Source of the DNA: Sanghuangporus weigelae
Lineage: Eukaryota; Basidiomycota; Agaricomycetes; Hymenochaetales; Hymenochaetaceae
NCBI GenBank assembly: GCA_033182465.1
Contig: CP137327.1
Coordinates: forward strand, 62,001-126,000
Direction: 5' to 3'
Length of the DNA: 64,000 bases
The notes under the pieces were generated by a model that had not been told where the DNA came from, ran no database searches, and was given only the letters and a program-made list of their open reading frames with translations. The translations under genes were made by a program, and so were the position numbers. How positions within the stretch are numbered: the stretch's first letter is position 1; every line of letters begins with the position of its first letter. Shown piece by piece: positions 21,801 through 31,301 of this stretch.

Positions 21801-23959
21801 ATAACGAATACTGGTGCACAAGTGCTTGCTTTTTCGTTGGCAGGGACGTTGTTCCCTACAACACGAATCCATCCTTTCTTCAGGTCATCGCGAATCCATT
21901 CTTCGACCGCTCGTTTCTCGGCAGGAGCGAGTGGATATACTGGTCCGGGTTTGGGTAGCTCTGCATTGGGTAGCAGTTCTATCTTCATATCCCATTGGCT
22001 CGAGTTAGGTAGCCGTCTAGCAGCATCCTTGTCAAACCTATCCCGGAAATCCCAGATTTCTTTTGGAAGAATATCTTCGAGGGTTTGTGTTCCTGCATGG
22101 TCTGCCATCCTTTCGTCGAGTGCTTTCTCCTGAGCATACTTTTGAGCTATGCTGTTGTATTTGAGGAGTCGTTCCCTTCGTGATGCGACTTGTCGCTGCT
22201 CTAGTCGGCGAATCCAGGTAGAAGGCTTGGGTAGCGCTTCTAATCGAGAGCCGTCCTCCACCCGCATCGAAGTGGTGGGCTTATGCGATCCTAGGTTACC
22301 CTTGAACACCGTTTCGGATCCAGCTTTTCTCTCTAGCACTTTTCCTTTCACCCTTTCGTGCGGCTGCTTAACCGAGTCAACAGGCGGAAGCCATTGGCGA
22401 CTCTTTTGCCCCTGCGAGAGCTTCTGCTCTATCGCGGCATATCTAATTGACCTGCTACCTTTACCGTTTGTTTTCCCTGTCGGAGCAGGGCCCTGCATTT
22501 TGGCTTCTCGCCATGGTCTTCGCGGGCGCACTTGAGCTCCCAAAGCCAGCCTACTTGATGCTTGCGGCGTACTGTCTTCGGCTCTGTGCCGGAATGGGAC
22601 TACCCTCCCTTTGGGGTGGACCATTTCTCCAGGCCTTAGTCTACCCTTGAACGACGTCTTGGGTCTGGTCGCTCCCTTTTCTCTCGAAGTGGGAGATCTC
22701 GCTAGGTGGCCGAACCTAGTGCGCTGCAGAGCATTAGTTCTCTGAGGCTCCCGACCCCGCATACTCCTGCTAGTACGCTTGTTTCGTGTGGTGAAACTAA
22801 CCGACTGCTTCTGCACTGCCAGGGTTGAGTCATTTTCTCCCTCGTGCATGGATGGAGGAGTCCACTCCACCCTAATACTCCTTATTACAGGGTTCGAATC
22901 GGTACCACTTCCCCCACTGCGTTGTCTTCGAACTCGTAGCGGATCAGAGGCATAGTGCCCTGGCTTTCCTGCCTTTGGTGGCACGCTCGGCCTCTTTCCT
23001 TTCTTCGTATCCGATCCTTCTGAGTCGACAGACATTTGCCCTTGAATCTCGGCTTGCACTCTTGCTTGCGCCTCGTGTGTCGTGGTTGAAGTTTCCTCTT
23101 GTCGTGCGGCATTCTTCTTGATCTCCTGCAGCTGTAAATGCGCTCCGTACATGCTTCCATACCATTGGTAGAGCGTTTCTGAGTCGGACCCTTTGTCTAT
23201 GTCCCTCATCATCGCATTATACACTGCTTGATCTGCCTCTTCTAGGGAGTTAAAATCGAAAAATTCCCTACGGTCAAGGGTTATCCTGTGTATGTCATCC
23301 TTCGTATAGAATTGCCATTTTCCGACTTCCTTGTGGAGGACGGATTTGGATTCTGGATGCATGTCGCTTAGAAACACTATTGGTGGTTCGATTTCGGTTT
23401 TCTCCATTGGTACTCCTTCTGGTGGTAGATTCGCGGGTTCCTCGACTTCTTCCTCACTTTCGGTGTAGTGTCCTGAATCCATATCGCTGTGGTAGTAGAC
23501 CCTAGTTTCCCATTCTTCTTCTCGTTCGTCTTCTGCGTCCCTTCCCCAATTCTGGGGAGCGTATTTGGGAGCCTTTCGCCATCGTTTGCGCTTCCTGGTT
23601 CGTCTCGAGGCAATAGTTAGTTCGATCATACGCAGACGTGCCGTTCCATTGAAGTTAACTTCTTTGCTTCCTTTGCTGAGCGTTCCTTTGGTCCAATCGA
23701 TGGTTGGCTTATACTGTTCAAGCCAATCATTCCCTATGAGAAACTTGTCTTCATGAGTGTCTACCACGGCGATGTCCATTAAACCTCTAGTAATCCCTGT
23801 ATCCACTATTACTCGAACATTCCGAGTCCATCCACCATGATTAATCGATCCATCGGCATTCCGGATGGTATAGTTACCTTCCGCCGGCACTGTTTTTAGT
23901 CCTAGGCTCTGTACCACCGTTGGACTAATAGTAGTGATTGCGGATCCGGAGTCAATCAT
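18806..23959 (-). CDS. pol: Pol polyprotein of element 2, integrase catalytic Asp replaced
   Basis: 1717 residues with the same domain order as the copy at 4391-9544: protease IDSGSAITTIS, long basic linker, RT with YLDDIIIY, RNase H, HHCC zinc domain, integrase core, chromodomain. The frame is open throughout. The integrase motif that reads MDYVTGLP in element 1 reads MNYVTGLP here (codon AAC on -, near 20182-20187). This replaces the first acidic residue of the D-D-E triad, so integrase is predicted inactive although the element itself is neatly inserted. Other differences are scattered and mostly conservative. Confidence 0.95.
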   Translation of the reverse strand: MIDSGSAITTISPTVVQSLGLKTVPAEGNYTIRNADGSINHGGWTRNVRVIVDTGITRGLMDIAVVDTHEDKFLIGNDWLEQYKPTIDWTKGTLSKGSKEVNFNGTARLRMIELTIASRRTRKRKRWRKAPKYAPQNWGRDAEDEREEEWETRVYYHSDMDSGHYTESEEEVEEPANLPPEGVPMEKTEIEPPIVFLSDMHPESKSVLHKEVGKWQFYTKDDIHRITLDRREFFDFNSLEEADQAVYNAMMRDIDKGSDSETLYQWYGSMYGAHLQLQEIKKNAARQEETSTTTHEAQARVQAEIQGQMSVDSEGSDTKKGKRPSVPPKAGKPGHYASDPLRVRRQRSGGSGTDSNPVIRSIRVEWTPPSMHEGENDSTLAVQKQSVSFTTRNKRTSRSMRGREPQRTNALQRTRFGHLARSPTSREKGATRPKTSFKGRLRPGEMVHPKGRVVPFRHRAEDSTPQASSRLALGAQVRPRRPWREAKMQGPAPTGKTNGKGSRSIRYAAIEQKLSQGQKSRQWLPPVDSVKQPHERVKGKVLERKAGSETVFKGNLGSHKPTTSMRVEDGSRLEALPKPSTWIRRLEQRQVASRRERLLKYNSIAQKYAQEKALDERMADHAGTQTLEDILPKEIWDFRDRFDKDAARRLPNSSQWDMKIELLPNAELPKPGPVYPLAPAEKRAVEEWIRDDLKKGWIRVVGNNVPANEKASTCAPVFVIAKKTLGKDGKPEYRIVIDYRGLNAVVIPDHQPMPLLHMLPDDLAHAKWFSTLDLRSGYNNVRIHPGHEKYAAFRTHMGVYQPLVMQFGLMNAPAVFQRAMNELFQDMIGQGILIYLDDIIIYAETKQEHWDLLAEVLRRLRKADFFCKPEKCYFAKQELDYLGFVVNQSGMQMDPYKVKAVQEWPDLSSKRDIRKFIGFANFYRKFIEGFAKIARPLTELMSGKKTFTWGDRQREGFVKLKEAFTSAPMLVRPDHEKQFVLETDASNFAMGAVLSQESDDGILHPIGYWSNTYRDAENNYPVMDKELLPIVKALSNWRHHLEGAKHEIRVISDQANLRYFMGARKLSGRQARWATFLSRFRFRIEYRPGTKNSRADALSRRPDYEQGVEDVPEQVLLPPELFRNQELPVRTIRVFEITGGSELGEKIRAGYEKSKEQEIGTFEEGYWWRDGKLVIPPVDEIKRELVRQCHDAPAAGHPGIDKTITKLERRVWWPKIREWVEEYVRTCDTCQRTKARRGKTQPPLQPLPVMNRPYEEITMNYVTGLPTTSKGNNAILVVVDRFSKMGTFIPTTVNANSKTTADMMIKHVYSKVGTPKTVISDRGPQFASRFTEQVNQALGIETKLSTAYHPQTDGQTERVNQEMEQLLRCYSSLQQDDWDEHLPMAEFAYNSRSHSSTGKSPFEMVYGFQPEVGFKLPIQGTQDYVAMRMKHQQEALEALTKARDAMKKFADKHRGPMPEFEIGDKVMLDGRNLTLLVPTRKLGDRNIGPYKIVAKHGPVNYELDLPKELRIHPVFYAGLLIPYRERKDPTQRTRPPPEVIAGEAEYEVEVIRDMRKWHNTWEYQVKWLGYPEEENTWEPVEGLRNAPEKLREYHERNGWPDAVNLPFRKKVAGIVALAQRLLDVRRADDYYLSTLYGRKVLQRTRQRRKYDNKTGIKQRDFAYPEWHKHHWRAAKRPFTRANALPIRRYDRMEGLEEGLSYNDWYHADSTDSEVSEA

Positions 23960-24099
23960 AGCCGAGAGATTAACCTTTCTCTGTCCCTGAATGACGTCAA
24001 TGGGTATAGTGGGATGGTTGGAATTTGGTCTAGCAATAGTCCATCGGCGCTTTACTTCCTTTGAGCCCTTGTCAGTACCCGATGGTGACTGACTGCTCT

Positions 24100-25128
24100 T
24101 TAAAAATCCTCCTCGGAATCCTCCTCGAGGGTGTGCGAAGCCCGTTCCTTCCGCCTTGGTAACTTCGCCCGTTTGTCCAGTAATTCTTCCATTTCGGAAT
24201 CGCTATCAATCCCAACTTCCCGGCGTTTTAGGAAGCGGCCAGTCTTGCCAGATCGTTTCTTTTGCACCCGTCTCTTGTAGTTGGTTCGGTGTCCACGGCT
24301 TCCCTGTTGTTCTCGCCCTACATTGTTGCAGTCCCGTGCAAAATGACCTGTTTTGCCGCATACCCAGCATGCCCCGGAATTTTCTCCTCGGGACCCCCTA
24401 GTAAAGCACCTAGACATATCAATGTCCATAGGCTCACCCTGAAACTCAGCTGGATGATGAGCTTCAGGGGGCACCGGCGTGTACGATACCGCCTGCCCGT
24501 CTTTAAACATAGGGGTATACTTCTTATTACTGCCAATTACTTTGGCTGCTATTAGACTGTCCTCCAGATTTTTCGCGTTATCCTGCCATTGGGTCAGGTC
24601 CCAATTAGGGTGTTCCGTATTTGTAAGGAGTGCCTTTAGGATGGTCTGGTTCAGTCCACGTTTGAACTCGTAAACCAGTGCTTGTCCATTGTAATGCTTT
24701 GGTAGTCTCATCCTGATGTCGTTGAAGGCCCTACTATACAGCTTTACCCGCGCCCGTTCCTGATAAATCGTTCGTATGTTTCGCTCGGCCTCTTCTTCTA
24801 GTCCAAAAATGCCATTGTGGTTGAGCGCTAATTCGTTCCATAGATCTGTCTCGGTGTCCCATCCACCCTTTTGGTCAATAATCCAATTATTCGTGACCGG
24901 TTCTTGCTTCCAGGTGGAGACTAATCGATTCCTATTCACAGCCCATTTGCCGTTAACCCAAGTCTGAGCTTGTCCTCGTAAACATTCCAAAATGATCTTA
25001 ACCCGTTTTTCTGGATTGTCGGGATGTTTCTCGTTCAACCGACTGATCATTTGATTCTGAAAGTTTTCAAGCGACTCATATGGGTTTCCCTTAAACAAAG
25101 GGTACTTCATGATATCTTTGTTAGACAT
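24100..25128 (-). CDS. gag: Gag polyprotein of element 2
   Basis: Same 342-residue product as 3222-4250, starting at the ATG at 25128, with the CCHC knuckle CWVCGKTGHFARDC intact. A few substitutions (R to H before PAEF, R to C before FTRG). It ends at the same TTTTTAA context that permits a -1 shift into pol. Confidence 0.93.
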   Translation of the reverse strand: MSNKDIMKYPLFKGNPYESLENFQNQMISRLNEKHPDNPEKRVKIILECLRGQAQTWVNGKWAVNRNRLVSTWKQEPVTNNWIIDQKGGWDTETDLWNELALNHNGIFGLEEEAERNIRTIYQERARVKLYSRAFNDIRMRLPKHYNGQALVYEFKRGLNQTILKALLTNTEHPNWDLTQWQDNAKNLEDSLIAAKVIGSNKKYTPMFKDGQAVSYTPVPPEAHHPAEFQGEPMDIDMSRCFTRGSRGENSGACWVCGKTGHFARDCNNVGREQQGSRGHRTNYKRRVQKKRSGKTGRFLKRREVGIDSDSEMEELLDKRAKLPRRKERASHTLEEDSEEDF

Positions 25129-25330
25129 ATTGATCTGGACGAATGCAACCAAAAATTTGTGAGTATCACTCTCATTCAGCGCATTTAATAATACATGGTT
25201 AAGTAGTTAACTATCCAGCGAGTTCCACCTCCGCTTTCCAGCTAACCACCTTACCCTTCCTGCCCGGTCGGTTCTTGGGCGTCTTCCTTATCTTGGCGAG
25301 CTCTCCACTCTGAGCCAAGGCCTATCTCCT

Positions 25331-27124
25331 TTATTCCCGAGCTTCAACTCTCTCCTCGCCACTCTCATGCTCTTCGCTTTCCTCTTCCGTTTCCCAGTCG
25401 TCGTTATTCGATGTGAGATAGTCGTAGTCGCTTGTATACGGAAATATACCAATATCGGGACCTCGTACCCAAACCACCCGTGTCATGTTCGCTACCCCCT
25501 GCACCGGTTCTCCCACTACCACTGTGGTAGACTCTGGCCGTGGAGGGCAGCTACTAGGACGCAAGATAGGATCATAAATGAATTCTGATTCTGGGGAATA
25601 CTCACTCGCTGCCTGAAGCCTTTCCTCCCTTTCCCCAATTGTCTGGGCGCTAGGGGTTGGAGTTCCAGGTGGCGAGTTTTCGTGAGGGCCTTGGAGTCCA
25701 TTCCGTTCGAAACGATATCCGTTTGCCCCAAGTCGTTGGGGGCGAACCTCGACTAACACTCCTTCTTCGTTCCACATCAGCTCAGGAAATGCTTCTCCTC
25801 CGAGCCCTGGGTTTCGCCAGCCATCTCCCGTAGGCCACGGTCGATCTTCCGTGGGTATTACCTCCCTCAGCAGCTCTTTGGCTTGCTGGTCAAGGTCTTC
25901 TGTCTGGCTGGCGGTGGAAACATAGTCCTCGAGTTCCTCACTATCGAGCTGGGCGACGACTGACTGTTCTTCCAGTACTTCCTCTTGTTCTAGCGTTTGC
26001 GGGGGTCCTGTTTCGGTTTGATCGTTTGCCTGGCGTTGTCCTGCATCTTGGAGATATTCGTCGATCAATCGTGCAATACGTGGCCTGCCTTCTCCATGTA
26101 TTGGAGTGAGAGGTGGTGGCATGTCGTCGGAGTCAGCTGTTAAGGTTGCGAAGCGACTAAACAGCTGTCCTCTCCCGGCGAGTGGTGATTCTGGGGAAAC
26201 CCTTCCTTCACGTCTTGCTTCTCGCATTCGGTAGGACTGCCTAGACCGGATTGTTTGCTGGATTCGACGAATACCTTCGGTAATGGAGTAGTGGCTCGCG
26301 GTTTCTTCTTCGGCGTTGCTGATTCGCGCTCGGGTAGCTTCGACTTGCTCGATCAGATAGGCGACCTGCGTATGAAGCTGCAGGAAGTCTACACCACAAA
26401 GTCGGACGATCTCTTGTTGGGCATTGACGAGTTGTTGAGTCATGGCTGATTGACTGCCATTAGCCGTCGCCGTTATTGCACCAAGAAGTCGTCCTTGCAA
26501 AAGTCCAAAGGCGAAGTTCAGCCTTGTGTCCTGCATCGTGGTGACTCGATCTGTCTGCTCGTTGATCGTCGTTACCATTCCCTCCAGGGTGTGTTCGAGG
26601 GTGTGGTGTAGGAATTCTCCCAGAGTCTGTCCTTCTACTGTGATGTGTTCGGAAAATTCTGAACCCATGTCATAGAGTCGAGAGACAGTAGCGGTGAGAG
26701 TTCGCATGGACCGATCAAGGCTTGTAAGTCGGAGATCGAGGCTGATGATGGAATTCCGTAGTCGGGCGAGAGCTTCGTCAGCATTCCCGTTAGTGCCGAC
26801 CATTCGATCCAGGCGTCCATGTAGACCGTCGAGTCGTTCTCGGATGCGGTCCAAAACGGATTCCAGGTGTTCTCCAGCTCCGTGCTGAGGTATCGCCAGT
26901 CGTTGAGCGTAGAGTAAAACTCTCCGACCGGTTTGACGGAGTGAGGACATTCCTTGGATGATTTCCCGTTCCAGCCAGACCCGTACCGTTGCAAGGCCTT
27001 GAAGTACGCCTCCTCTACCTCCGCATTGTTGAGTAAGGACGTATACCAGGGAAGAAAACCAGAGGACGCTTGATGCAATCCAGAAACTAGTCCAACAAGC
27101 TTGCCACAGTTCCATCGGTGACAT
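25331..27124 (-). CDS. Retrotransposon ORF1 of element 2, coiled-coil protein
   Basis: 597 residues, collinear with 1225-3018, with a hydrophobic N-terminal segment, heptad-rich middle and acidic C-terminus. Replacements against element 1 include A to G, H to Q, F to L and V to I near the N-terminus, and several in the acidic half. Open in both copies, which supports it being a real gene. Confidence 0.7.
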   Translation of the reverse strand: MSPMELWQACWTSFWIASSVLWFSSLVYVLTQQCGGRGGVLQGLATVRVWLEREIIQGMSSLRQTGRRVLLYAQRLAIPQHGAGEHLESVLDRIRERLDGLHGRLDRMVGTNGNADEALARLRNSIISLDLRLTSLDRSMRTLTATVSRLYDMGSEFSEHITVEGQTLGEFLHHTLEHTLEGMVTTINEQTDRVTTMQDTRLNFAFGLLQGRLLGAITATANGSQSAMTQQLVNAQQEIVRLCGVDFLQLHTQVAYLIEQVEATRARISNAEEETASHYSITEGIRRIQQTIRSRQSYRMREARREGRVSPESPLAGRGQLFSRFATLTADSDDMPPPLTPIHGEGRPRIARLIDEYLQDAGQRQANDQTETGPPQTLEQEEVLEEQSVVAQLDSEELEDYVSTASQTEDLDQQAKELLREVIPTEDRPWPTGDGWRNPGLGGEAFPELMWNEEGVLVEVRPQRLGANGYRFERNGLQGPHENSPPGTPTPSAQTIGEREERLQAASEYSPESEFIYDPILRPSSCPPRPESTTVVVGEPVQGVANMTRVVWVRGPDIGIFPYTSDYDYLTSNNDDWETEEESEEHESGEERVEARE

Positions 27125-27561
27125 AGTTGTTTCGCGAATGAGTAGTTGCCTCGGTAGACCAGTGCTAGTACTTGGTGTAGGAAGTGTCCGTGTTCCAAGA
27201 GGGTGTATTCGAAAGCTTTATATTGTTGGGTGAGAGCGTACAATTCCTTTTCTTCAGGTGTTTGTCCTCGCAGTACTTCCCAATTGACTTTACTGCCGTC
27301 TAGCAGTTTGTCTACCTGCTGACACAGGAATCTTCTCCCAACCCCTTCTTGTTGGGCGGCGGCGAATTGAAGCTCCAGGGCGGATAGTATAACCGACCTG
27401 TAGGGTTCTGGTATAGGGGTTGTTAAATCCTTCTTACCTCGATAGAAGTTAAGCGTGCGAAAGGCGACAGTTAACTCTTCTTCGAAGCTTCGAAGGGCTT
27501 GAACGAATCCCTTGTGTACTTGATAAGCCTGCTTGAGCTGTTGTCGCCACGCTGGCGTGTG
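26635..27561 (-). CDS. Overlapping open frame upstream of gag (element 2)
   Basis: Counterpart of 788-1714, open without an ATG at its start, and overlapping ORF1 for about 490 nt. In the overlap I count two replacements and two silent changes against element 1. Confidence 0.4.
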   Translation of the reverse strand, partial: HTPAWRQQLKQAYQVHKGFVQALRSFEEELTVAFRTLNFYRGKKDLTTPIPEPYRSVILSALELQFAAAQQEGVGRRFLCQQVDKLLDGSKVNWEVLRGQTPEEKELYALTQQYKAFEYTLLEHGHFLHQVLALVYRGNYSFAKQLCHRWNCGKLVGLVSGLHQASSGFLPWYTSLLNNAEVEEAYFKALQRYGSGWNGKSSKECPHSVKPVGEFYSTLNDWRYLSTELENTWNPFWTASENDSTVYMDAWIEWSALTGMLTKLSPDYGIPSSASISDLQALIGPCELSPLLSLDSMTWVQNFPNTSQ

Positions 27562-27691
27562 TCAGTCTCAATGTGTCACAGGCACAAGAAGAGAACCCTC
27601 CTGAGGCAGAGCAATACTTACTGATCGTTAGTGGGTATTTGCACTACGAAACAGCAAGATTGGTTACCCCAAGATTGGAGCAAAATTATAA

Positions 27692-29230
27692 TGTTAGGAC
27701 CAGTGTTTTTAGACGAGGTGGTCAGTCTAAGCGTACCGGAACAAGTCCCTGCTTATTCCTTCTGATGATAATTGATTGGAGACGGAACGAAGGTTATAGA
27801 TGTACTACTTTAGAAGCGAGCGATGGGCTCAAGCTTGACCTCAGTAGTGGAACAGGGTTTCAATCAAAGGGTACAGTTTTCGATTGAGAGTACAAAATAA
27901 TTTTGCTGAGGGACAATGCCCCGCTCAGCTGGCCCTTAAATAACCTATTTACTAAATAGTACCGACTACCTATTACTACCGACTACAGCCTTGCTATTGG
28001 TCTAGACAATATGTTTTCTCTGACACCAGTACTCTACTCTGGTGCCAACACCGATACTTTCCTCTAGTGTTGAATCACAATACTTCTACCATATTAGGAG
28101 GGTTTGTTTGAGTCCTACTACCCCGATGCTTCGAGAAGCTTCTTCCGTGCTTCCTCCGATCTGCAATCGTTATCACATGTTAATCTCTCCTTATCTTTAC
28201 CCCGCGATCCTTCTCCGTTCCCAGACGGGTTCCCATGATAGTTGCCAAGCTATCGCTTCTCTGGCGCTCCGTTCCCGGGCCGAGCTTCTGCCGCTTAATC
28301 CTCGATCATGGGGGAGATAGTGATATCAGGGTTAGAGATCGGCAGAGCTTGCCGATCTTCTCCCGGCGCATGAGTGTACTCCGCTACACTCCTTCTGTGC
28401 CTCGCCGCGACTTCGATGTCCGATAGTTGTAGTCCTGGGCCCGTGGTTAGCCGTAGCCTCTGTCCAAAGTGCTCGCGGCCATTCCACTCATCAACTGTAA
28501 TTACCCCTGGCTCTGACGCTCGCCAAGCCTGCATCAAGCGTTCTATCGCTTCTTCCGTAAGATGTTCAATGTCCGAAGGTGGCCGCTTGTAAACTGGCCA
28601 ATCTACTTCCACTGCCGTGTGACTGCACAAGGTCTGGTGCCGATGCTGATTGATCCAAGCTCGCACGCCGACCTTTAATGCATAGACATCCCTATCGCTA
28701 AGCCATATGGATACCTCATGGTCGTATGCACTCATTCCGTGGTTCGGTAATGGTTGGTCTTCTGTTCGTTCCGAGGGTCCGGGCTTATGCCGAATCTTGA
28801 CATCGGCTGCTTCCCTTGACACTAACCGTTCCGTGAAGTTCTTCATGAGCCATTCCGCAAGTACCCAGCTTCGTTGGTAGGCCAAGTAACAATTGGCGCA
28901 CACCAAGCTCTCATGTACAAATCTTCTAGTTGCACCACGCCGATAATGTCTTCGTTGCAGGAGTTCCGTATACCTTGCGACATTTCTTTCTTCCATCGCC
29001 GCCAGACTGCGTTCCGGCGGTGGAGTATGTCCAATGTGCATATTAGTTAGTCCTAATTGCAAATCATTAGAGTCCTCCGTGTCTTCTCCAGACGATCCGT
29101 GGTTTGCTACTCTTGAGTCGCCACCACTGTTCTGCCGTAGTAGCCTTTCGAAATAGTCTTGATTTGGCATCGCAACTCGGTGTGTAAAATTTAGCCCACG
29201 CCGTATTAGATAACCACAATTTTCGTAACA
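27692..29230 (-). repeat. 5' LTR of element 2
   Basis: 1539 bp with the same termini as the 3' LTR. Directly followed by the ATGCT target duplication. Confidence 0.96.
28295..29170 (-). CDS. LTR-borne ORF, 291 residues (element 2, 5' LTR)
   Basis: Same protein as at 17630-18505 as far as I can see. In this position it lies upstream of the likely transcription start, so only the 3' LTR copy is likely to be within the element transcript. Confidence 0.55.
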   Translation of the reverse strand: MPNQDYFERLLRQNSGGDSRVANHGSSGEDTEDSNDLQLGLTNMHIGHTPPPERSLAAMEERNVARYTELLQRRHYRRGATRRFVHESLVCANCYLAYQRSWVLAEWLMKNFTERLVSREAADVKIRHKPGPSERTEDQPLPNHGMSAYDHEVSIWLSDRDVYALKVGVRAWINQHRHQTLCSHTAVEVDWPVYKRPPSDIEHLTEEAIERLMQAWRASEPGVITVDEWNGREHFGQRLRLTTGPGLQLSDIEVAARHRRSVAEYTHAPGEDRQALPISNPDITISPMIED

Positions 29231-29235
29231 ATGCT
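29231..29235. repeat. Target-site duplication of element 2, right copy
   Basis: ATGCT immediately after the LTR terminus; identical to 17022-17026. Confidence 0.93.
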
Positions 29236-29580
29236 GAGGCCTTAGCTAGTACACAAACCTAGTCTATTATATCCAAAATGAATTTACATGCATGAATCTA
29301 GCCTGTAAGAAGTTTTCCTGGAGCCTGGGAGGCTAGGGGGAAATGATGAGTTTTGAGTGATTCAGGCATGCCTCAAAGTAGCACATTCTGGTACACAATT
29401 CAACTCAAACTCAGTCTGTAAATTCATTTTATAATCATATTATCATTCTGGATAGCTTTGGGGAGGTGCTGGACCAGTAGGGATCACAGAAAAAATTGCA
29501 CATGCAAGAAAGAGGCAAAAATCGATATTTTTGCCATTTTAGGGTCATTTTTTGCTCTATTTTCTCTACAGTTTTCTTTA

Positions 29581-30340
29581 CTGCCTTTTTTATATGTATT
29601 GCCACTCGCGATTTCTGTGATTTTTGTCACACAGAACACCTCAAAATATAAAAATCACCATATCTTATTCAATTCTTGACCGTTTTGCATGATATAAGTT
29701 TCTAAATTCATAGTTTTAAGATATGGTTCAAACTCCAACAGGGATGGAGAGAAATGAGCAAAGAATGAGTGAGATATGTCATAAAAGGTCGATTTTAGAC
29801 ACTTCCTTCATGTGCAGTTTTTCCTGCCCTCAGACTGGGTGCTACAACAACCTAGACTGCACCAAAGTGAGGCTATTGGTATAATATGAACTTACAGACA
29901 TCAGATTTCCTAAGAATAAATTTATTTTGAGGTCTGAGGGTCCTTAAGAAAAGGTAGGTTTGAGCTCAGCTCAAACATGCATCAAACTAGCAGATACAAC
30001 ACAGAATAGAGCTCAAAGTCAGCCTGTAAACTTAAAATAAAATAATCATATCATTTTGAACTTGCTTATAGGACTGTAAAAGCAGGGATGAGGGCAGGAA
30101 AAACTGCATATGAAAGATGTGTCTAAAATCGGCCTTTTACGACATATCTCACTCATTCTTTGCTCATTTCTCTTCATCCTTATTAGAGTATGAAACATTT
30201 TCAAAAACTATGAGTTTAGCAACTTAGATTATGCAAAGCAGTCAAGAATTGAGTGAGATATGATGATTTTTATATTTTGAGGTGTTCTGTGTGATAAAAA
30301 TCACAGAAGTCGTGAGTGACAATACATATGAAAAAGGCAG
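29581..30340. mobile_element. Palindromic MITE, family C (760 bp)
   Basis: Starts CTGCCTTTTTTATATGTATT and ends with the inverted counterpart at 30340, flanked by TA on both sides. The empty site is visible in the opposite arm of the same host element near 16590-16600, where the sequence runs uninterrupted. The two halves are inverted repeats, with a short unique centre. It is noncoding. Its ends match the ends of the 11.1-kb element at 37655-48771. Confidence 0.9.
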
Positions 30341-30495
30341 TAAGCAAAAGCCCTTTCGAAAAGATGAATTTAGCAACTTAGATGATGTGAAACTGTTGAG
30401 ATTTGGGTGAGATATGATTTTATCTGTGTTTTGAGGCTCTCATGGCGAGAAAAGTGGTGAAATCACGTGATTCTCATTACTTTTGCAAACAGCTG

Positions 30496-31298
30496 TAAAC
30501 TTCAAATTTCATTTGTCATCTATTTATAAATTTATTCTGGTTCTAAATAAGGTAGAGAAAGTATAAAGTCAACTAGCTGTCACATGTGACTGATGTCTCT
30601 GAGAAACCCTGATCTAACCCAATTAGGAAGGACCCTAGCAGCAAAAATCTTAAGTTAAAATTTCCCAGATACTTGAAAACCACTGAGACTTCAGCTATAG
30701 TCTGCTGCTGTGTCTGGAGGTCTCTGAAAAGACTTGTTTTCAGTCTGACTCTCTATTCCCATCACCCACGAAGCCAGCCAGAATTAGTTATTACTAATAC
30801 GTGTTAGTCATAGATAATATTACTATATTTGGGCATATTAGTAATTCGGATCCTTCCGGGAAGCGGCAAAATTCTTGGGTCAAAAATTCAATTTTTTCTT
30901 AAACTTCACCAGGATGTTGGAAAATAAGTTCTGAGCTATTTAGAATATAAAAACTTATTTCCTTAATTGGAGGACTAATTCTTAATATTTTTGTAAAATA
31001 AAACTATACATCTGTAGGTATTTACAATCTGCAGAGATGTACAGAGGCCAAATTTGTGTTTGTGTGTTGTGATGCCAAATGAGGCAGGTCAGGGTCATGC
31101 GAGTCACGTCACGGCTAGTCGAGTTTATACTTCCTCTACCTTAATAGTTTGTTTGCCTGCTGTGGAGCCCTCCATCAGCTTAATAAGTCAAAAGATCGAC
31201 GCGCCGATTAGAAAATTCCCTTTTTTGGATGAATTATTAATACTTTTTGCCAAGATGTTTCAATTTTTGTCTTGAATTTTTTTACCCCCCCTCACAAT
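30496..31298. other. AT-rich stretch, no gene recognised
   Basis: Many stops in all frames; no repeat ends or coding signal found. Confidence 0.5.
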
Positions 31299-31301
31299 TA
31301 A

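Larger units (their letters stand above)
17027..29230 (-). mobile_element. Ty3/gypsy chromovirus, element 2, complete (12,204 bp)
   Basis: Complete element on - with two 1539-bp LTRs, the same ORF set as element 1, and a 5-bp duplication ATGCT on both sides. I see only a couple of differences between its LTRs (for example near 17536 against 28201, and 17615 against 28280), so the insertion is young. It sits near the apex of a palindromic MITE. All frames are open, but the integrase carries a change at a catalytic residue. Confidence 0.97.
16441..30495. mobile_element. Palindromic MITE, family B copy 1 (interrupted twice)
   Basis: The termini CAGCTGTTTGCAAAAGTAAT (16441) and its reverse complement (ending 30495) are flanked by TA on both sides. 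Removing element 2 with one ATGCT copy, and the family C MITE with one TA, leaves 1084 bp, against 1083 bp for the intact copy at 49679-50761. The two arms are inverted repeats over nearly the whole length. It has no coding capacity. TA duplications and a CAG terminus suggest mobilisation by an IS630-Tc1-mariner transposase. Confidence 0.88.

Noticed and set aside
22885-22905. tRNA-like GGTTCGAATC word
   Set aside because: It lies inside the pol linker and no cloverleaf can be built around it. No tRNA or rRNA gene was recognised anywhere in the window.
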